From JACCXG01 sp963785755 (GTDB taxonomy: Bacteria > Acidobacteriota > Vicinamibacteria > Vicinamibacterales > 2-12-FULL-66-21), in assembly GCA_963785755.1 (NCBI GenBank), contig CAWAXG010000056.1, forward strand, positions 62,001 through 126,000: 64,000 bases of DNA, given 5' to 3'. Below the pieces are notes generated by a model. That model was not told the origin of the DNA. It ran no database searches and was given only the letters and a program-made list of their open reading frames with translations. Numbering within the stretch: the stretch's first letter is position 1; each line of letters begins with the position of its first letter. The position numbers were made by a program, and so were the translations under genes. Below are positions 54,383 to 62,306 of the stretch, piece by piece.

Positions 54383-55633
54383 GTGAACATTCCGCAGGTC
54401 ATCGAGCGGCTGTGTTACCGCTATCCATCGCCGCTGGTGGATGCGGTGATCGAGTTGGAGCCGGGGCGCCGCATCGTCGCCGTCAAGAACGTCACGGTCA
54501 ACGAGGATTTCTTTCAGGGGCATTTTCCCGGCGAGCCGCTCATGCCCGGGGTGCTCATGATCGAGACCCTGGCACAAGTGGCGACCGTGCTGCTGATGCA
54601 CGGGGCCGACGGCAACATGCGCGCCTTCCTGCGCGGCGTGGACAATGCGAAGTTCAGGCTCCGAGTCGTCCCGGGAGACCGGCTGCGGCTCGAGGTCACG
54701 CTCGGTCCCCGCCGGACGCGCATGGCGCGCGCGCATGGCACGGCCTATCTCGGCGATCGCATCGTGGCCGAGGCTGAACTGCTGCTCGGGCTGCTCGGCG
54801 TCGCGAAGGATGCCCGCGCCGGAGTGACCATTCACCCGACCGCGATCGTGCATCCCGACACCCGGATCGGCCGCGGAACGATCGTCGGTCCCTACGTCAC
54901 GATCGGCGAGCACGTGACCATCGGTCGCGACTGCCGCATCGGCGCGTCGGCGGTGGTCGATGGCTGGACGCAGATCGGCGACGCGAACGAGATCTTTCCG
55001 ATGGCCTCGGTCGGGCTGATCCCGCAGGACCTCAAGTTCGGCGGCGAGCGCACGCAGCTGGTCATCGGAAACCGCAACATCATCCGGGAGTTCGTGACGA
55101 TTCATCGCGGAACGGCTGGCGGCGGCGGGCTGACGAGCATCGGTGATCACAATCTCTTCATGGCCTACGCGCACATCGCCCACGACTGCCACGTCGGCAA
55201 CGACACGATTTTCGGCAATGGCGCGACGCTCGCCGGACACGTCATCGTCGAGGATTACGCCAACGTCGGGGCGTTCTCGGGCGTGCACCAGTTCTGCCGC
55301 GTCGGCCGGCACGCGTTCATCGGCGGGTATTCCGTGGTGACCAAGGACGCGCTGCCGTTCGCCAAGACCGTGGGCAACCGGGCCCGGATTTACGGCCTCA
55401 ATACGATCGGCCTGGTCCGGCGCAAGTTCTCGGCGGACGCGATCGCGAAGCTGCGCCGCGCCTATCGTCATCTGCTGCACTCGAACACCAGCCGCGCGCT
55501 GGCGCAGATCGAGCGCGACCAGACGGTGCAGTGCGACGAGGTGCAGTACGTCGTCGATTTCATTCGCACTTCGAGCCGTGGCGTCGGCCTTCGTCGGCCG
55601 AGCCGCAGGCTCGAGGAAGTCATGGACGAATAA
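54383..55633 (+). CDS. FabZ-LpxA fusion: hydroxyacyl-ACP dehydratase and UDP-GlcNAc acyltransferase
   Basis: A 416-residue protein of two enzymes. Residues 1-140 are FabZ-like: the catalytic His47 in GHFPGEPLMPGVL and Glu61 in MIETLAQVA. Residues 147-416 are LpxA: left-handed beta-helix hexads (IHPTAIVHPDTRIGRGTIVG), catalytic His267 in AYAHIAHDCHVGN, GVHQFCRVGRHAFIGG, and the helical C-terminus (GLNTIGLVRRKFSADAIAKL). FabZ controls the 3-hydroxyacyl-ACP pool and LpxA uses it, so the fusion joins the fatty-acid and lipid A branch. In many genomes fabZ and lpxA are adjacent but separate. GTG 54383 follows the ompH stop. Confidence 0.93.
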   Translation: MNIPQVIERLCYRYPSPLVDAVIELEPGRRIVAVKNVTVNEDFFQGHFPGEPLMPGVLMIETLAQVATVLLMHGADGNMRAFLRGVDNAKFRLRVVPGDRLRLEVTLGPRRTRMARAHGTAYLGDRIVAEAELLLGLLGVAKDARAGVTIHPTAIVHPDTRIGRGTIVGPYVTIGEHVTIGRDCRIGASAVVDGWTQIGDANEIFPMASVGLIPQDLKFGGERTQLVIGNRNIIREFVTIHRGTAGGGGLTSIGDHNLFMAYAHIAHDCHVGNDTIFGNGATLAGHVIVEDYANVGAFSGVHQFCRVGRHAFIGGYSVVTKDALPFAKTVGNRARIYGLNTIGLVRRKFSADAIAKLRRAYRHLLHSNTSRALAQIERDQTVQCDEVQYVVDFIRTSSRGVGLRRPSRRLEEVMDE

Positions 55634-55644
55634 CAGGGAAGACA

Positions 55645-56064
55645 ATGAAGGTGAACGGACGAATTCTTGGCATGCTGCTCCTGGCGTGCGTCGTCGCAGG
55701 ATGCGATGACGATGACCCACCGACTGCGCCGACGACGCCTGCGCCGGCGGTGACGGAGACGTTCACGGGCAACATCGCCCCGAACGGGGCGACGACCCAC
55801 ACGTTTTCCGCGACGACCCGCGGGGCGGTGACCGCGACGCTGAAGGCCATCGGGACGGACAACACGCTGGTCGTCAGCTTTGCCCTCGGCACCTGGAGCA
55901 ACGACTCCTGTCTCGTCACCCTCGCGAACGACAGGGCCACTGGCGGAGCCAAGCTCGAAGGGACGATGACCGGGGCCGGCAACCTCTGCACGCGCATCAG
56001 CGATGTCGGGAATCTCGCCACCGGGCAGACGGCCGACTACACTATCGAGGTCGTGCACCCGTAG
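55645..56064 (+). CDS. Small lipoprotein
   Basis: A 139-residue lipoprotein: KVNGRILGMLLLACVVAGCD gives a signal with a lipobox (VVAGC, Cys about residue 20), an acidic stretch right after it (DDDD), a Thr/Pro-rich linker, and a domain of about 100 residues with FTGNIAPNGATTHTFSATTR and NDSCLVTLANDRATGGAKLE, ending DYTIEVVHP. The fold is probably a beta sandwich of the pre-peptidase C-terminal type. The aspartates next to the Cys may affect Lol sorting. It lies between lpxA and lpxI. The function is unknown. Confidence 0.82.
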   Translation: MKVNGRILGMLLLACVVAGCDDDDPPTAPTTPAPAVTETFTGNIAPNGATTHTFSATTRGAVTATLKAIGTDNTLVVSFALGTWSNDSCLVTLANDRATGGAKLEGTMTGAGNLCTRISDVGNLATGQTADYTIEVVHP

Positions 56065-56078
56065 TCAGCAGCCGGTCA

Positions 56079-56909
56079 GTGGCTCGCATTGGCATCATCG
56101 CCGGCAACGGCAAGTTTCCCTTTCTCGCACTGCAGGGCGCCCGCGACCTCGGTCACGACGTGACTGTCGTGGCCGTGAAGGAAGAGGCGTCCCCCGCCCT
56201 GGAAGACGCCGCGCGCGCCGTCGGCGCGGCGCTCCATTGGGTCTCGTTGGGCCAGCTGGGCAAGTGCATCAAGCTGCTCAAGAGCGCGGGGATCTCCCGC
56301 GCGGTCATGACCGGTCAGGTCAAGCACGTCAAGATTTTCTCAGGCATCATCCCCGACCGCGCGCTGCTGTCAGTGCTCACCCGGTTGAAAGCCCGAAACA
56401 CGGACGCGCTCATCTCGGCGGTGGCTGACGTGCTGCGCGACGAGGGGATCGAGCTGCTGGATTCGACAGCGTTCCTGTCGCCGCTGCTCGCACGTGAGGG
56501 TGTGTTGAGCTCGCGCGCTCCGACGGACGAAGAGGCCGCTGACTTCGAATTCGGCTACCGGATGGCCGACGCGATTGCGGCGCTCGACGTCGGACAGACC
56601 ATCGCGGTCAGGCACAAGGCGGTCGTCGCGGTCGAGGCCATGGAGGGCACCGACGAGGTGATCGGCCGCGCCGGCCGTCTTGCCGGTGCCGGCGTCCGGA
56701 TCGTCAAGGTTGCGAAACCGAACCAGGACATGCGGTTCGACGTGCCGGTGATCGGCCTGGCCACGATCCAGGCGATGCGCGCCGCGGGCGCCTCCGCGTT
56801 GTCCGTGGATGCGGGCAGGACGCTCGTGTTCGACAGCGAGCACCTCTTCGCGTCGGCGAACGAAGCGTCCATCGTGATTGTCGGCCGGCGGCGGGCGAGC
56901 GATTCATGA
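56079..56909 (+). CDS. lpxI: UDP-2,3-diacylglucosamine pyrophosphatase LpxI
   Basis: Hydrolyses UDP-2,3-diacylglucosamine to lipid X in lipid A synthesis, in place of LpxH. The 276-residue protein has ARIGIIAGNGKFPFLALQGA, VMTGQVKHVKIFSGIIPDRA, LLDSTAFLSPLLA, DFEFGYRMADAIAALDVGQT, AVRHKAVVAVEAMEGTDEVI, and QDMRFDVPVIGLATIQAM. It directly follows the fabZ-lpxA fusion and a lipoprotein and overlaps the Gfo/Idh gene by four bases, so lipid A genes cluster here. lpxB, lpxC, lpxD and lpxK are not in the window. Confidence 0.94.
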   Translation: MARIGIIAGNGKFPFLALQGARDLGHDVTVVAVKEEASPALEDAARAVGAALHWVSLGQLGKCIKLLKSAGISRAVMTGQVKHVKIFSGIIPDRALLSVLTRLKARNTDALISAVADVLRDEGIELLDSTAFLSPLLAREGVLSSRAPTDEEAADFEFGYRMADAIAALDVGQTIAVRHKAVVAVEAMEGTDEVIGRAGRLAGAGVRIVKVAKPNQDMRFDVPVIGLATIQAMRAAGASALSVDAGRTLVFDSEHLFASANEASIVIVGRRRASDS

Positions 56910-57847
56910 CTCCAGATCCGGTGCGCATCGCGGTCATCGGCGTCGGCCACCTCGGCCGTCACCACGCGCGCATTCTGTCGTCGATGGAGGGCGCGCGTCT
57001 GACCGCGGTCGTCGACACGATTCCCGAGCGCGCGCAGGAGGTAGCCTCGGCGTCGTCGGCCCGGGCGCTGACCGACTACCGCGATCTGCTCGACGAAGTG
57101 GATGCGGTCGTGGTTGCGGTGCCGACCGAGTCGCACCGCGAGGTCGCGGTCCCGTTTCTCGAGCGCGGCATTCCGGTGCTGGTCGAGAAGCCGATGTCGC
57201 GATCGATCGAGGATGCCGACCTGATGCTGGATGCCGCCAGCCGCGGCCGTGCCATGCTCGCGGTCGGTCACACGGAGCGTCACAATCCCGCGGTCGCCAC
57301 TGCCATGCGTCTGGTCATCGCGCCGCGGTTCATCGAAGTGCACCGCCTCAGCGCCTTCCCGGATCGCAGCCTCGACATCGACGTCGTCTTCGACCTGATG
57401 ATCCACGATCTGGACATCATCCTTGCGCTGGTACGCTCGGACGTCGTCTCGATCGAGGCGGTCGGGGTGCCCGTGCTGACGCCGAAATACGACATCGCCA
57501 ACGTGCGGCTGCGCTTCTCGTCCGGCTGCATCGCGAACATCACCGCCAGCCGCATCAGCAAGGATCGCGTGCGGAAGATCCGGTTCTTTCAGAAGGATGC
57601 GTACCTGTCGGTCGACTACGCGTCTCAGGAGGTCGAGGCGTGGCGGCTGGTGCGCCGCGAGCCGCGTCCGGGCATCGAGGGCGGGCCGATTCCGGTCGAG
57701 CGCGACGAGCCGCTCCGCCGCGAGCTCGCGGACTTCGTCAAGGCCGTGCGCGATCGGTCGGCGCCGCTGGTGGATGGCGCCGCGGGCCGGCGGGCGCTCG
57801 CCCTGGCATCGGAGATTGCCGGCCGCATGGAGAGCGTCGCCGGGTGA
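56906..57847 (+). CDS. Gfo/Idh/MocA-family NAD(P)-dependent oxidoreductase
   Basis: A 313-residue dehydrogenase. Rossmann GVGHLGRHHARIL, EKPMSRS with the catalytic lysine, and the second domain with a VFDLMIHDLDIILAL histidine motif. It overlaps lpxI. In Leptospira and Acidithiobacillus a Gfo/Idh protein (GnnA) oxidises the 3-OH of UDP-GlcNAc so that LpxA can acylate an amine instead; its place beside lpxA-lpxI makes GnnA a possible role. The partner aminotransferase GnnB is not in the window, and other substrates are equally possible. Confidence 0.85.
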   Translation: MTPDPVRIAVIGVGHLGRHHARILSSMEGARLTAVVDTIPERAQEVASASSARALTDYRDLLDEVDAVVVAVPTESHREVAVPFLERGIPVLVEKPMSRSIEDADLMLDAASRGRAMLAVGHTERHNPAVATAMRLVIAPRFIEVHRLSAFPDRSLDIDVVFDLMIHDLDIILALVRSDVVSIEAVGVPVLTPKYDIANVRLRFSSGCIANITASRISKDRVRKIRFFQKDAYLSVDYASQEVEAWRLVRREPRPGIEGGPIPVERDEPLRRELADFVKAVRDRSAPLVDGAAGRRALALASEIAGRMESVAG

Positions 57848-57940
57848 GTGCGACCGGCAGCGACTGTTTTCTTCCGCCGGCGGAAGAATATCGGATGCCT
57901 CCAACTGTGAAAGGATCGTAGCCGCGCCGCTACGTCAGCG

Positions 57941-59395
57941 ATGTTCAAGGATCTCAACGCCTTCATCTCCGCACTCGACAAATCACGCGAGCTGTCACGC
58001 ATCACCGATCCGGTGAGCCCCGATCTCGAGATCAGTGCCGTCACCGACCGGGTCTCGAAGTCGCCTGGCGGCGGTCCCGGACTTCTCTTCGAGCGCCCGA
58101 CCGGATTCGAGATGCCGGTCGCAGTGAACCTTTTCGGTTCATTGACCCGGATGTGCATGGCGCTCGGCGTGCAGAATCTCGACGACCTTGCCAGCGAGAT
58201 AGAAGAGCTCTCGACGCCGAAGATCCCGTCCGGCCTCGTCGACGCGCTCAAGATGCTGCCGACCGTGAACCGTCTTCGCGATCTGATGCCGAAAACGGTC
58301 AGCGATGCCGAATGTCAGGCGGTCGTCCGCCGAAACGGCACGCTCGATGAAATTCCAATCCTCAAGTGCTGGCCCGAGGATGGCGGCAGGTACATCACGT
58401 TTCCCCTCGTGTTCACCAAGGACCCGGAGACCGGGATCAGGAACGTCGGGACGTATCGCATGCAGGTCTACGATCCGCGGACGACCGGCATGCACTGGCA
58501 GCGGCACAAAGGCGGCGCGCAGCACCATCGCGTTGCCGAACGGCTCGGCAGGCGGATGCCGGTGTCCGTTGCCCTTGGTCCGGATCCGGCACTCGCGTAT
58601 TCCGCGACGGCGCCGATGCCCGAAGGCCTCGATGAGCTGATGCTCGCGGGTTTCCTGCGCCGCGAGCGCGTCGAGCTCGTGAAGTGCGTGACCAACGATC
58701 TCGAGGTACCGGCCAATTCACAGATCGTGCTCGAGGGATACGTCGAGCCGGGTGAACGCCGGCGCGAAGGTCCGTTCGGCGACCACACCGGCGTGTACTC
58801 AAATCCCGATGAGTTCCCGGTGTTCCACCTGACCTGCGTCACCCATCGCAAGAATCCGATCTACCTGACCACGGTCGTCGGAATCCCGCCGATGGAGGAT
58901 TACTATCTTGGCAAGGCGAGCGAGCGGATTTTCCTGCCGCTCATCCGCAAGACGCTCCCGGAAATCGTCGATATGCATTTCCCGGCTGAAGGGATCTTCC
59001 ACAACCTGGTCATCATTTCGATCGACAAACGCTACCCGGGACACGCGCGCAAGATCATGAACGCCTGCTGGGGACTCGGCCAGCTGATGTTTTCCAAGAC
59101 CATCATCGTCGTCGACAGGGACGTCGATGTGCAGAACCAGTCCGAGGTCGCCTGGATCGTCGGGACTCATATCGATCCGCAGCGCGACGTCCAGTTCACC
59201 CGTGGCCCGGTGGACGACCTCGAGGACGCCAGCGACCTCCCCGCATACGGCAGCAAGATGGGAATCGACGCGACCCGTAAATGGCCGAGTGAAGGGTTTT
59301 CGCGTCCGTGGCCAAAAAAGCTGAGAACCACCCCGGCGGCGGCCGCCACGGCTGAGGAGCAGTGGGAGAGAATCCGGAAAGGCTGGAAGGCGTGA
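57941..59395 (+). CDS. UbiD-family decarboxylase, likely menaquinone MqnL
   Basis: A prenylated-FMN-dependent decarboxylase of 484 residues. GTYRMQVYDPRTTGMHWQRH carries the conserved Arg, and EGYVEPGERRREGPFGDHTG carries the catalytic glutamates. In the futalosine pathway MqnL, with the UbiX-like MqnM, decarboxylates the prenylated naphthoate. Its position as the first gene of the menaquinone set supports that over ubiquinone UbiD. The next gene begins in its stop codon (GTGA). Confidence 0.88.
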   Translation: MFKDLNAFISALDKSRELSRITDPVSPDLEISAVTDRVSKSPGGGPGLLFERPTGFEMPVAVNLFGSLTRMCMALGVQNLDDLASEIEELSTPKIPSGLVDALKMLPTVNRLRDLMPKTVSDAECQAVVRRNGTLDEIPILKCWPEDGGRYITFPLVFTKDPETGIRNVGTYRMQVYDPRTTGMHWQRHKGGAQHHRVAERLGRRMPVSVALGPDPALAYSATAPMPEGLDELMLAGFLRRERVELVKCVTNDLEVPANSQIVLEGYVEPGERRREGPFGDHTGVYSNPDEFPVFHLTCVTHRKNPIYLTTVVGIPPMEDYYLGKASERIFLPLIRKTLPEIVDMHFPAEGIFHNLVIISIDKRYPGHARKIMNACWGLGQLMFSKTIIVVDRDVDVQNQSEVAWIVGTHIDPQRDVQFTRGPVDDLEDASDLPAYGSKMGIDATRKWPSEGFSRPWPKKLRTTPAAAATAEEQWERIRKGWKA

Positions 59396-60270
59396 CGACT
59401 CTGCAGATGCTCGCCGATCGGGTGGCGCAGGGGGATCAGCTGAACGAACCGGACATCCCGCTTCTGCTCGAGAGTCGCGACCTCATCGCCATCGGCATGA
59501 TGGCCGACGACGTCCGGAGGCAGCAGCATGGCGTAGAGACCACTTTCGTGCGCGTGCTCGAAATACACGTCGACGCGGTCCCTTCCTCGCTGCCGCAAGG
59601 CGTCTCGGCCGGTGAGTTTCGTCTCGTCGGTGCGCCGTCGTCTCTGGATGCCGCCTGTGCCGCCGTCGCGCAGGCGAAGCGTCTGGCCGGCGGGACGCCG
59701 GTGACGGGGTTTTCGCTGAGCGACCTTGCCGCTCTCGAATCCTCCGGCGGCTACGCCTTCGGCCGGCTTAGAGACGCAGGTCTCGACGCGGTCGCGGACA
59801 CGCCAGTTGACCGGACACCGGTCACGACCGTTCAGGCGGCCCGGACAGCAGGCCTGTCACTGCACCGGTTGACGGTTCATGCGCCGCCGCAGAGCGCGCT
59901 CGATCTCATTCATGCCGCGCGAATGCTGCAGGCTTCCGCGGGTGGATTCCGCGCGTTCGCCCCTCTTCCGCGCACGATGTCGGTCACGACTCCGACGACC
60001 GGTTACGACGATGTGAAGCTCGTCGCGCTGGCGCGGCTGTTGATACGCGAGATCCCGTCGATCCAGGTGGACTGGCCGTTGTACGGACCCAAGCTCGCGC
60101 AGGTGGCGTTGACCGTGGGCGCGGACGACGTGGACGGGATCGCCGCGGTGGAGACCGGGACGCTGGGCACGCGCCGCAGCGCCATCGCGGAGATCGAAGG
60201 GAACATCCGTGCCGCCGGTCTGCAGCCGATCGAGCGCGACGGCAGATTCGCGATCCGTGGACGCCAATGA
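59392..60270 (+). CDS. MqnE-like protein lacking the radical-SAM cysteines
   Basis: A 292-residue protein. GTG 59392 overlaps the mqnL stop. Its N-terminal stretch (MLADRVAQGDQL, LLLESRDLIAIGMMADDVRR) and C-terminal stretch (TTGYDDVKLVALARLLI, GPKLAQVALTVGADDVDG, IRAAGLQPIERDGRF) match aminofutalosine synthase MqnE as I know it. Where MqnE has CxxxCxxC after a conserved HINPTN, this protein reads EIHVDAVPSSLPQG and has no cluster cysteines; I find one Cys in the whole chain. It is about 80 residues shorter than MqnE. It cannot do SAM chemistry in the usual way. It may be a subunit or regulator, or may mean another MqnE lies elsewhere. Confidence 0.82.
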   Translation: MTTLQMLADRVAQGDQLNEPDIPLLLESRDLIAIGMMADDVRRQQHGVETTFVRVLEIHVDAVPSSLPQGVSAGEFRLVGAPSSLDAACAAVAQAKRLAGGTPVTGFSLSDLAALESSGGYAFGRLRDAGLDAVADTPVDRTPVTTVQAARTAGLSLHRLTVHAPPQSALDLIHAARMLQASAGGFRAFAPLPRTMSVTTPTTGYDDVKLVALARLLIREIPSIQVDWPLYGPKLAQVALTVGADDVDGIAAVETGTLGTRRSAIAEIEGNIRAAGLQPIERDGRFAIRGRQ

Positions 60271-61055
60271 GACCGGTGCGCCTGGGAGCGGTCGACTACC
60301 TCAACGCGCGCCCGCTCGTCTTCGGCCTCGAGCTGCGCCACGGCTTCGCGCTGCAGTTCGATCCGCCGTCGAAGTGCGCCGCGCTGCTCCATGAAGGCTC
60401 GATCGATGTCGGGATGATCCCCAGCATCGAGTACGTGCGCGGCGCGCCATACCTGGCTGTTCCCGACGTGGCGATTGTGTCCGAAGGGCCGGTGGCGTCG
60501 GTTGCGCTGTTCAGCAAGAAGCCGATCGCGGATATCCAGACGATCGCGGCCGACACCAGCTCGCGCACGTCGAGCGCGCTCATGCGGATTCTTTGTTATG
60601 AGGCGCTCGGCATCGACCCGGAGTTCGTTCCGATGCCGCCCCGGCCGGCCGAGATGCTGCGGCGCTGCGATGCCACGCTGCTCATCGGCGACGCCGCGCT
60701 GTTCCTCGACCACGAGCTTCACGGTGTCACCAAGCTCGATCTCGGCGAGCGCTGGACCCAGCTGACCGGTCTGCCGTTCGTCTGGGCGTTCTGGGCCGGC
60801 CGCCCGACAGCGCTCACGAGCGATCAGGTGCGCCTCCTGCTCGAGGCGCGGGATGCAGGCGTCGCGGCCTCGGACGCAATCGCCGCCGCGTATTGCGGCC
60901 CGAGCCGGGCCGCGCTGGCGAAGCAGTATCTGAAGGAGAATGTCCGGTACGACTGGGGCGCCCGTGAGCTCGAAGGTCTCGAGACATACTATGAGCTCGC
61001 TCATAAGCACGGCATCGTCGACGAAGCCCGTACGCCGGTCTTCTACCGGTTGTAG
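60267..61055 (+). CDS. mqnA: Chorismate dehydratase MqnA
   Basis: Dehydrates chorismate to 3-enolpyruvyl-benzoate, the entry step of futalosine menaquinone synthesis. The 262-residue periplasmic-binding-protein fold enzyme has RLGAVDYLNARPLVFGLE, CAALLHEGSIDVGMIPSIEY, SSRTSSALMRILCYEALG, and LPFVWAFWAGRP. ATG 60267 overlaps the previous stop. This firmly marks the operon as futalosine type. Confidence 0.95.
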   Translation: MRPVRLGAVDYLNARPLVFGLELRHGFALQFDPPSKCAALLHEGSIDVGMIPSIEYVRGAPYLAVPDVAIVSEGPVASVALFSKKPIADIQTIAADTSSRTSSALMRILCYEALGIDPEFVPMPPRPAEMLRRCDATLLIGDAALFLDHELHGVTKLDLGERWTQLTGLPFVWAFWAGRPTALTSDQVRLLLEARDAGVAASDAIAAAYCGPSRAALAKQYLKENVRYDWGARELEGLETYYELAHKHGIVDEARTPVFYRL

Positions 61056-61091
61056 CGGGCTCCAGGTGATGAGCCGTAATCGAGTGTCGCC

Positions 61092-62306
61092 GTGAAGTCA
61101 GGTTACGAGTCGATCGGGAAAAGGGTCGCGGCAGGCAAGCGGATCGGCGCCGCCGAGGCGCTGGACCTCTATCTGGGCGCGCCCACGGCGCTTCTCGGCC
61201 GGCTGGCGGACGACATCCGCGCGCGCAAGCACCCCGGGCGGGTGGTCACCTACATCATCGACCGCAACGTCAACTACACGAACGTGTGCGTGGCGCGGTG
61301 CAACTTCTGCGCGTTCTATCGACCCGTCGGATCGAACGAGGGGTATGTCCTCGGCTTCGATGAGATCTTCCAGAAGATCGACGAAACCATCGCGCTCGGC
61401 GGCGGGCAGCTGCTCCTGCAGGGCGGCCACAACCCCGATCTGCCGCTCGAGTGGTACGAGGATCTGTTCCGGGCGATCAAAGCGCGGTACCCGATGTTCC
61501 GGCTGCATGCCCTCTCACCGCCGGAAGTCGTGCATCTGACGCGGATGTCCAGGCTGCCGGTCCCGCAGGTCATCGGCCGGCTGATCGCCGCGGGGCTCGA
61601 CAGCATTCCAGGCGGCGGCGCGGAGATTCTCGTCGATCGCGTCCGGAAGCTGCTGAATTGCTACGGGAAGGCAACCGCGGACGAGTGGCTCGGGGTCATG
61701 AGATATGCACATCGCGCCGGCCTGCGTACGACCGCGACCATGATGTACGGAACCGTGGAGACCGCCGAGGAGCGGATCGAGCATCTGATCCGGCTGCGCG
61801 AGCTCCAGGACGAAACCGGCGGGTTCACGGCGTTCATCACCTGGAGCTATCAGCCCGAACATACCGAGCTCGGTGGTGGGGAAGCCACTGGCATCGAGTA
61901 TCTGAGAACTCTGGCGCTCGCCCGGATCGTGCTCGACAACTTCGACAACCTGCAGGCGTCGTGGGTGACGCAGGGAGGCAAGGTCGGGCAGCTCAGCCTG
62001 GCCTACGGCGCGAACGACATGGGCAGCGTGATGATCGAAGAAAACGTCGTCCGTGCCGCCGGCGCCAGCTACTGCATGGACGAAATCGAGATCGTCCGCA
62101 ACATCGAGAACGCCGGATTCAGCCCCAAGCGGCGGAACATGCATTACGAAGTGCTGGGCGATCCGATCTTCCGCGAACGCGAGGTGCCGCGCATGCTGGA
62201 GCTGGCGGTCGCCCGCGCCGACGGCGACACGAGCCGTCCGCCGGAGATCGACCGCTACGCCGCCCGCAGCGCCGCCGAAAAGAAAGCGCGGCTCACCGGG
62301 CATTGA
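61092..62306 (+). CDS. mqnC: Cyclic dehypoxanthinyl futalosine synthase MqnC
   Basis: Radical SAM enzyme that cyclises dehypoxanthine futalosine. The 404-residue protein has CxxxCxxC at C66, C70 and C73 (TNVCVARCNFCAFYRP), LGGGQLLLQGGHNPDLPLEW, DSIPGGGAEILVDRVRKLL, MMYGTVETAEERIEHLIRLR, TWSYQPEHTELGG, and QGGKVGQLSLAYGANDMGSV. The YQPEHT and EILVDR features separate MqnC from MqnE. GTG 61092 is the start. The next gene overlaps it by four bases. Confidence 0.95.
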   Translation: MKSGYESIGKRVAAGKRIGAAEALDLYLGAPTALLGRLADDIRARKHPGRVVTYIIDRNVNYTNVCVARCNFCAFYRPVGSNEGYVLGFDEIFQKIDETIALGGGQLLLQGGHNPDLPLEWYEDLFRAIKARYPMFRLHALSPPEVVHLTRMSRLPVPQVIGRLIAAGLDSIPGGGAEILVDRVRKLLNCYGKATADEWLGVMRYAHRAGLRTTATMMYGTVETAEERIEHLIRLRELQDETGGFTAFITWSYQPEHTELGGGEATGIEYLRTLALARIVLDNFDNLQASWVTQGGKVGQLSLAYGANDMGSVMIEENVVRAAGASYCMDEIEIVRNIENAGFSPKRRNMHYEVLGDPIFREREVPRMLELAVARADGDTSRPPEIDRYAARSAAEKKARLTGH

